From Zanthoxylum bungeanum (taxonomy: Eukaryota; Streptophyta; Magnoliopsida; Sapindales; Rutaceae): a stretch of 64,000 nucleotides of DNA. This document shows positions 59,108-64,000 of this stretch, one piece after another. Positions within the stretch are counted from its first letter, which is position 1. Every line of letters starts with the position of its first letter. The notes under the pieces were generated by a model. The model did not search any database. It had not been told where the DNA came from and saw only the letters and a program-made list of their open reading frames with translations. Location of the stretch: the NCBI GenBank assembly GCA_019454045.1, contig SKCR01021130.1, forward strand, positions 62,001 to 126,000. The letters run 5' to 3'. The position numbers were made by a program, and so were the translations under genes.

Positions 59108-60745
59108 ATTCAGCTCGGGGTCGGGTTACGTCCCACCGAGCCAGCTCCTTTGGTTTGGGGAGGTAACATTCCCCCAGAACCCAAGTCTTTCACTCAGCTC
59201 GGGGTCGGGGTACGTCCCACCGAGTCAGCCCTTCAGACTGGGGACGTAACATTCCCCCAGGTCCAAGTGTCTTTCTCAGCTCAGGGTCGGGGTACGTCCC
59301 ACCGAGTCAGCCATTCGGACTGGGGACGTAACATTCCCCCAGGTTCGGACTGGGAACGTAAAATTCCCCCAGGTCCAAGTACCTTTCTCAGCTCGGGGTC
59401 GGGGTACGTCCCACCGAGTCAGCCCTTCAGACTGGGGACATAACATTCCCCCAAGTCCAAGTGCCTTTCTCAGCTCGGGGTCGGGGTACGTCCCACCGAG
59501 TCAGCCCTTCGGACTGGGGACGTAACATTCCCCCAGGTCCAAGTGCCTTTCTCAGCTCGGGGTCGGGGTACGTCCCACCGAGTCAGCCCTTCGGACTGGG
59601 GACGTAACATTCCTCCAGGTCCAAGTGCCTTTCTCAGCTCGGGGTCGGGGTACGTCCCACCGAGTCAGCCCTTCGGACTGGGGACGTAACATTCCCCCAG
59701 GTTCGGACTGGGGACGTAACATTCCCCCAGGTCTAAGTACCTTTCTCAGCTCGGGGTCGGGTTACGTCCCACCGAGTCTGTCTCTTCGGACTGGGGACGT
59801 AACATTCCCCCAGGTCCAAGTACCTTTCTCAGCTCGGGGTCGGGTTACGTCCCACCGAGTCTGTCTCTTCGGACTGGGGACGTAACATTCCCCCAGGTCC
59901 AGTGCCTTTCTCAGCTCGGGGTCGGGTTGCGTCCCACCGAGTCAGTTCTTCAGACTGGAGACGTAACATTCCCCCAGGTTCGGACTGGGGACGTAACATT
60001 CCCCCAGGTCTAAGTACCTTTCTCAGCTCGGGGTCGGGGTACGTCCCACCGAGTCAGCCCTTCGGACTGGGGACGTAACATTCCTCCATGTCCAAGTGCC
60101 TTTCTCAGCTCGGGGTCGGGGTACGTCCCACCGAGTCAGCCTTCGGACTGGGGACGTAACATTCCCCCAGGTTCGGACTGGGGACGTAACATTCCCCCAG
60201 GTCTAAGTACCTTTCTCAGCTCGGGGTCGGGTTACGTCCCACCGAGTCTGTCTCTTCGGACTGGGGACGTAACATTCCCCCAGGTCCAAGTACAGTCCTT
60301 TCTCAGCTCGGGGTCGGGTTACGTCCCACCGAGTTTGTCTCTTCGGACTGGGGACGTAACATTCCCCTAGGTCCCAGTGCCTTTCTCAGCTCGGGGTCGG
60401 GTTACGTCCCACCGAGTCAGTTCTTCAGACTGGAGACGTAACATTCCCCCAGGTTCGGACTGGGGACGTAACATTCCCCCAGGTCTAAGTACCTTTCTCA
60501 GCTCGGGGTCGGGTTACGTCCCACCGAGTCTGTCTCTTCGGACTGGGGACGTAACATTCCCCCAGGTCCAAGTACCTTTCTCAGCTCGGGGTCGGGTTAC
60601 GTCCCACCGAGTCTGTCTCTTCGGACTGGGGACGTAACATTCCCCCAGGTCCCAGTGCCTTTCTCAGCTCGGGGTCGGGTTGCGTCCCACCGAGTCAGTT
60701 CTTCAGACTGGAGACATAACATTCCCCCAGGCCCGAGCATCTCTC
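59108..60745 (+). repeat. About eighteen 80-85-bp double-hairpin units
   Basis: Each unit has CTCGG/CCGAG around GGTCGGGTTACGTCCCA, then CTGGGG/CCCCAG around ACGTAACATTC, then a spacer like GTCCAAGTGCCTTTCTCAG. Several units have an extra half-unit with only the second hairpin. The loop GTTACGTC of the first hairpin is the reverse complement of GACGTAAC in the second, so neighbouring loops could pair. Reading frames through this array exist in all phases and are not genes. Confidence 0.9.
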
Positions 60746-61147
60746 ACAGTTCGAGACAGGATCACATGCCACCAGGCACATCATCGTTAGCTCAGAGGCA
60801 AAATTTTCTCCTCACAATCGAGATTGGATCAGTCAGGAGTCAGGACCTCTAAATCTCTGGTACAGATATTACAGAAGATGAGTCATTTTTAGTTTGGACA
60901 ACAAGAGGAACTTCATCTCCTGATGGAACGACCCAAGTAAGCAATTTGCTTTGAGGTGGAGAATCGTTCTGAATAGGGTCAGCATCTCTAATAACCGAGG
61001 ATATGAAGATAGAAACAGAAGACTTAGTTGATGGCGAAGGCAATTTCTCAGTGATTTCTGGAACGACCACCAGCAAGGCGATCAGCCACACCATCTTTTT
61101 TTATAGTTCCCGGCACCAACTTGCACGCTTGTTGGAACCGAGAACTA

Positions 61148-61157
61148 GGGGACAGAT
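61148..61157 (+). other. Polypurine tract of element B
   Basis: AGGGGACAGA lies immediately before the 3' LTR, identical to the tract of element A. Confidence 0.8.
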
Positions 61158-61732
61158 GTTGATGGTGTTTTCAGGCACTATGACATTTAAGGCAGCACGA
61201 CGAGGACAGAAGGGTAATTCCCTGACTTTGAGATCATCAAAGCCGACCCGACCACAACATGTAAAGACCGACCACTTTGGTTCGGATAACCGAGCACTCT
61301 AAGGTCGGCAGAAACACTCTCAGCATAAAAGATTGTCATGACCGACCTCATGAAGACCGAGCACATGACGAGGCGTGCTCAGAAAGATAAAGCATCCTTT
61401 CTTGCGGAAAAGGATAAGTTGTCATACTTTAATGGGGTAAAGTAATAAAGTTAATATCCTAATAGGATAAAGGAAATAAATGTAGTTTTAATTAGGAATC
61501 CTTATGGGAAAAGGGAATAGTTTTGACTAGGAATCCTGATAGAAAAGGAGACCATCTCCAATGGGAATTCTTGTACAAATAGGAATCTGATTTCTACACT
61601 ATTATAAATAGAAGGGTAGAGTGTGCATAAGAAAAACAAGTTGAAAGTTGAAAGTTAAAAGTTGAGATCAAGATCATTATTGTGAGACTTGTAAACAAAA
61701 GAGAGAGCTGAGAAGGTGTTTTCACTACAAGA
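61158..61732 (+). repeat. 3' LTR of element B, first 575 bases
   Basis: It starts TGTTGATGG and is interrupted by CACTA after GTGTTTT. It differs from the 53523 copy mainly by small indels. The rest of the LTR must lie beyond the CACTA element, outside the window. Confidence 0.9.
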
Positions 61733-62150
61733 AAAAAGGCTTTTACTGATACTAAATTAGTGTCAGTAAAGGGTTTTACTGACACTATATAAATGTGTCA
61801 GTGTTGCCGCAGCCAGAAATCACTGACACTAGTTTCTAGTGTCAGTGATTCTTAGTGTCAGTAAACGTTAATACTGTAGTATCAGAAAATTATTGACACT
61901 ATGGTATCAGTAATCTCTCACACTATTTTAGTGTCAGTAAATTATTGACACTATATCATCAGTATTTAGTGATACTATAGTGTCAGTAAATTTTGTTACT
62001 GCAGTATCAGTATATCGCATATATTTGATTTTTAGTGTCAGTAATTATTGTTACTATAGTATCAATATCCGTCAATATCTTTTAAAATTTAAAAATCGTA
62101 TTATTTCACAATTATATTTCTTATTTTTTGTAATTAAATTAATCATAAAA

Positions 62151-62205
<55 letters not shown>

Positions 62206-62707
62206 ACTCAATGAAATAAAAAACTAAAAAATTATTTATATAAAATTCGCAATATAATAGATTAATCGTATTAATCAATTCAACAGTATCACATGATGAA
62301 TACAAAAACTCCATAGACAATCTTTAAATTAACATATATATATTTCAAAAACTACTCTTAAAGTCCCATCAAAATGTCATGCCCCCACCAAAATTCATGA
62401 TACTTGTTGAGAAGCCTGCAACAATCCCCCAACAATATGATATCTGGCACAAAATCTGAAATTATAAACCAAATGTTAAGAATTAGATGGACTTCCAAAA
62501 AAAATCGATATCTTCATAAATAAAAACATTAAATACATCCAAATAAAAATACAAAATATAACCCTAATCTAATTTTTGTCACATAAAGCACTTATTGACA
62601 ATAACCATACCAACAACCTAAGAGCATGCATATAAAAAACCAAATGGCATCCATAATAACAAGTTGTATCTTTCATACCGCTACATAATCACCAAAACAA
62701 ACAAATC

Positions 62708-62711
<4 letters not shown>

Positions 62712-62775
<64 letters not shown>
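62712..62775. repeat. (CA)n microsatellite
   Basis: An imperfect CA run of about 60 bases. The sister copy at 55119-55170 is shorter. Confidence 0.95.
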
Positions 62776-62780
<5 letters not shown>

Positions 62781-63055
62781 ACAATATATATATATATAGA
62801 CGGACATAAAACTGAAATAAAAGGATCTCATGAACCAGATGAAGTTTATCAGATGACATGATCTAATACTGTTTCCAAATGCAGGAAGAAAATCAAGATG
62901 ACAAGATAGTTGTTCATTATGGAATTCCTGGAAACTAAAAGTTCAAAGCTCAAAATGTACTAGAATGTAACATTCCAGGTAATTGCCATAAAAATAGATG
63001 AGATAAACATGTTAGATCTCAATATATCAAATACTGCTTCCATAGCATTCATGCT

Positions 63056-63342
63056 GCACCTCAAAGCACATCAGATGACAGGTGCCATATCCCCCAAAGG
63101 TTTCAACAAGTATCAATCAGAACATGGCAAAACTTCATCAGGTAAAAAACTATCTCCAAGTTCATGTCTGACATAGAGAACATCGAGACACTGTTAATAG
63201 AATATTTTACATCATGATTGTTTTAACTTTCAAGTCTCAAAGCAATCTTACCCACTAGCAACAATAAATATATCGTGCAACAATAAACCCAATGTTAAAA
63301 TAAAGAGAAAACAACTATAACTTAACTGATTAACAATTTGCA
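63056..63342. other. Non-coding or unresolved part of the CACTA element
   Basis: Lies beyond the end of the duplicated segment. It may hold further 3' exons of the Ulp1-like gene, but I could not place a splice-consistent frame. Confidence 0.4.
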
Positions 63343-64000
63343 TCAACTCATCAGTAGGATTTTCCCCTTAGGATCCAGATAATATATCGTGCGTCGTACT
63401 ATGTCAATTGCAAGAAGCACCCAGTGAAAGCTAAATAAGAAAGAAAGGGTAATAAAAATCTGGATTACATAACTTGAAATTGAATACTAAAAAAATTAAA
63501 AAATTATTACCTTGGGTTGTATGGGATCAATATGATTTGCCCCAACTCTATCATACCTAACAGTTTTGAAATGTATTGAGGTCCTTCTTTCAAAGCAACC
63601 TTTGATGGACGTATCATCTCAAAATTTCCAAACTGAACTGGTTTGGCAGTTTCAGTTTTATCCATCTCATCGTATAAGTGCCTAAGACAAGATAAACATA
63701 AAAACAAAGTAAATATTTATAAAACATTTAGAACAAATGAAGAAAGAGGTAAAAGAAAACATACTTGATCCATATGTTAATAGCACAGTTTGAGACCTCC
63801 TTAAAATCCATGATTTCTTCGCAAATTGCTTTGTCTAAGTATGAATTCCAAGTAATACCAAAAATTGGTATGTCATAATCAATCTTTATCAAATTCGGAA
63901 AACAGCTCTTAACAAGCATAAAAAACATTTGCATGTATGGACTCTTATCTTGTTTTCTTGTTTGTGCAGCTGCCCTCGTGTTCTTTTTAAGAACCAGCTT
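63343..64000 (-). CDS. Ulp1-like (C48) cysteine protease of a CACTA element, partial
   Basis: Three exons can be placed on the minus strand. Exon 1 is open from the window edge to 63765 (KSPYMQMFFMLVKSCFPN...ISGITWNS-type text). A GT-AG intron of 83 bp occupies 63682-63764. Exon 2 is 63681-63511 (HLYDEMDKTETAKPVQFGNF to ILIPYNP). A second GT-AG intron of 80 bp occupies 63431-63510. Exon 3 starts at 63430 with SFHWVLLAID and TIYYLDPKGK, then meets a stop at 63343-63345 unless another splice or a frameshift is invoked. IPYNP..HW..L.I...YYLDP is the His and Asp part of the Ulp1 fold; the catalytic Cys would come later and is not seen. Ulp1 proteins remove SUMO-like modifiers; the transposon copies have no proven role. 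Confidence 0.75.

Larger units (their letters stand above)
53523..61732 (+). mobile_element. Ty3/Gypsy element B, GAG-only (TAT-like)
   Basis: It begins at LTR base 1 (TGTTGATGG) with flank AATGT. After a rearranged 5' LTR come a primer site, an intact 384-codon gag, about 3.9 kb of non-coding arrays, a polypurine tract and the 3' LTR (from 61158), itself interrupted at 61733 by a CACTA element. No protease, reverse transcriptase, RNase H or integrase is present. This matches the concept of terminal-repeat retrotransposons with only a GAG gene, mobilised by a partner. Confidence 0.88.
61733..64000 (-). mobile_element. CACTA transposon carrying an Ulp1-like gene, partial
   Basis: The terminus CACTACAAGAAAAAAGG is at 61733. 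Subterminal repeats (AGTGTCAGTAA words) run to about 62060, followed by (TA)n and (CA)n, then non-coding DNA. A minus-strand protease gene begins at 63343. The other end and any transposase lie to the right of the window. Plant CACTA and MULE elements are known to carry Ulp1-like genes. Confidence 0.85.

Noticed and set aside
59108..60745. CRISPR-like regular repeats
   Set aside because: The spacers are repeated too, unit length drifts, and the locus is inside a plant LTR element; there are no cas genes.
57556..60852. Open frames of 60-160 codons with repeated RRDRCF, PPRPMF or SSGSGYVPPS text
   Set aside because: They run through GC-rich tandem hairpin units and appear in several phases and on both strands with no start context or domain. 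The openness comes from the repeat composition.
53966..61785. Three copies of a 63-codon minus-strand frame (53966, 55737, 61594)
   Set aside because: They are the same U3/R sequence of three LTR copies read backwards; no homology or conserved start.
62664..62861. Frame with repeated His-Thr
   Set aside because: A translation artefact of the (CA)n run.

Overview
This window is repeat-dense plant nuclear DNA, almost certainly from a eudicot. The evidence is CACTA ends (CACTACAAGAAA), hAT miniature elements with 8-bp target duplications, Copia and Ty3/Gypsy LTR elements with plant primer-binding sites, many (TA)n and (CA)n runs, and a plastid-type nucleobase transporter gene. I cannot name the species. 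No bacterial, organellar, rRNA or tRNA gene was seen.

Only two host genes are convincing. One is an intact, intronless purine/uracil permease of the NCS1 (PLUTO) type on the minus strand (26777-28438). The other is an ATL-type RING-H2 E3 ligase on the plus strand (51456-52243) with a one-base frameshift in a short A run. A third, partial minus-strand gene at the right edge (63343-64000) encodes an Ulp1-like (C48) cysteine protease carried by a CACTA transposon.

Layout from left to right. (1) 1-2349: 3' part of a Gypsy element (A) ending in a 793-bp LTR. (2) 2350-6179: older LTR and CACTA debris. (3) 6180-26263: a 20-kb SIRE-like Copia element (C, duplication CAAAT). It carries a hAT MITE in its 5' LTR, a solo Gypsy LTR (duplication GTACC) that itself holds a small minus-strand Gypsy derivative, and a 9.3-kb LARD-like Copia element (D). 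(4) 26264-28902: the transporter gene. (5) 28903-30962: a three-level nest of hAT, Gypsy solo LTR and hAT, each with a perfect target duplication. (6) 30963-32505: a SINE-like stretch inside a 48-bp fold-back. (7) 32506-49975: a Copia element related to D (E), cut by a long Gypsy-type LTR (G), which is cut by a minus-strand Copia element (F, duplication CCATG). (8) 49976-53522: the RING-H2 gene and AT-rich DNA. (9) 53523-64000: a second copy of the first Gypsy family (B). It keeps an intact gag, has no pol, and has long GC-rich hairpin arrays; both of its LTRs carry the same CACTA insertion.

The most interesting signal is a shared structural grammar in the non-coding parts of these retroelements. 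The internal domain of D and the LTR of F hold dense series of short perfect palindromes, each with its own arm sequence but a three-base loop that usually reads TNG or NGG in the sense strand. At equivalent places in the related elements D and E the hairpins are kept while their arms are completely different. A four-copy leader motif is also replaced at all four sites between D and E. In G, hairpins share a loop but have different, self-complementary arms. Elements A and B have arrays of several dozen stem-loops between gag and the 3' LTR. These patterns suggest selection, or a generating mechanism, acting on structure rather than on sequence.
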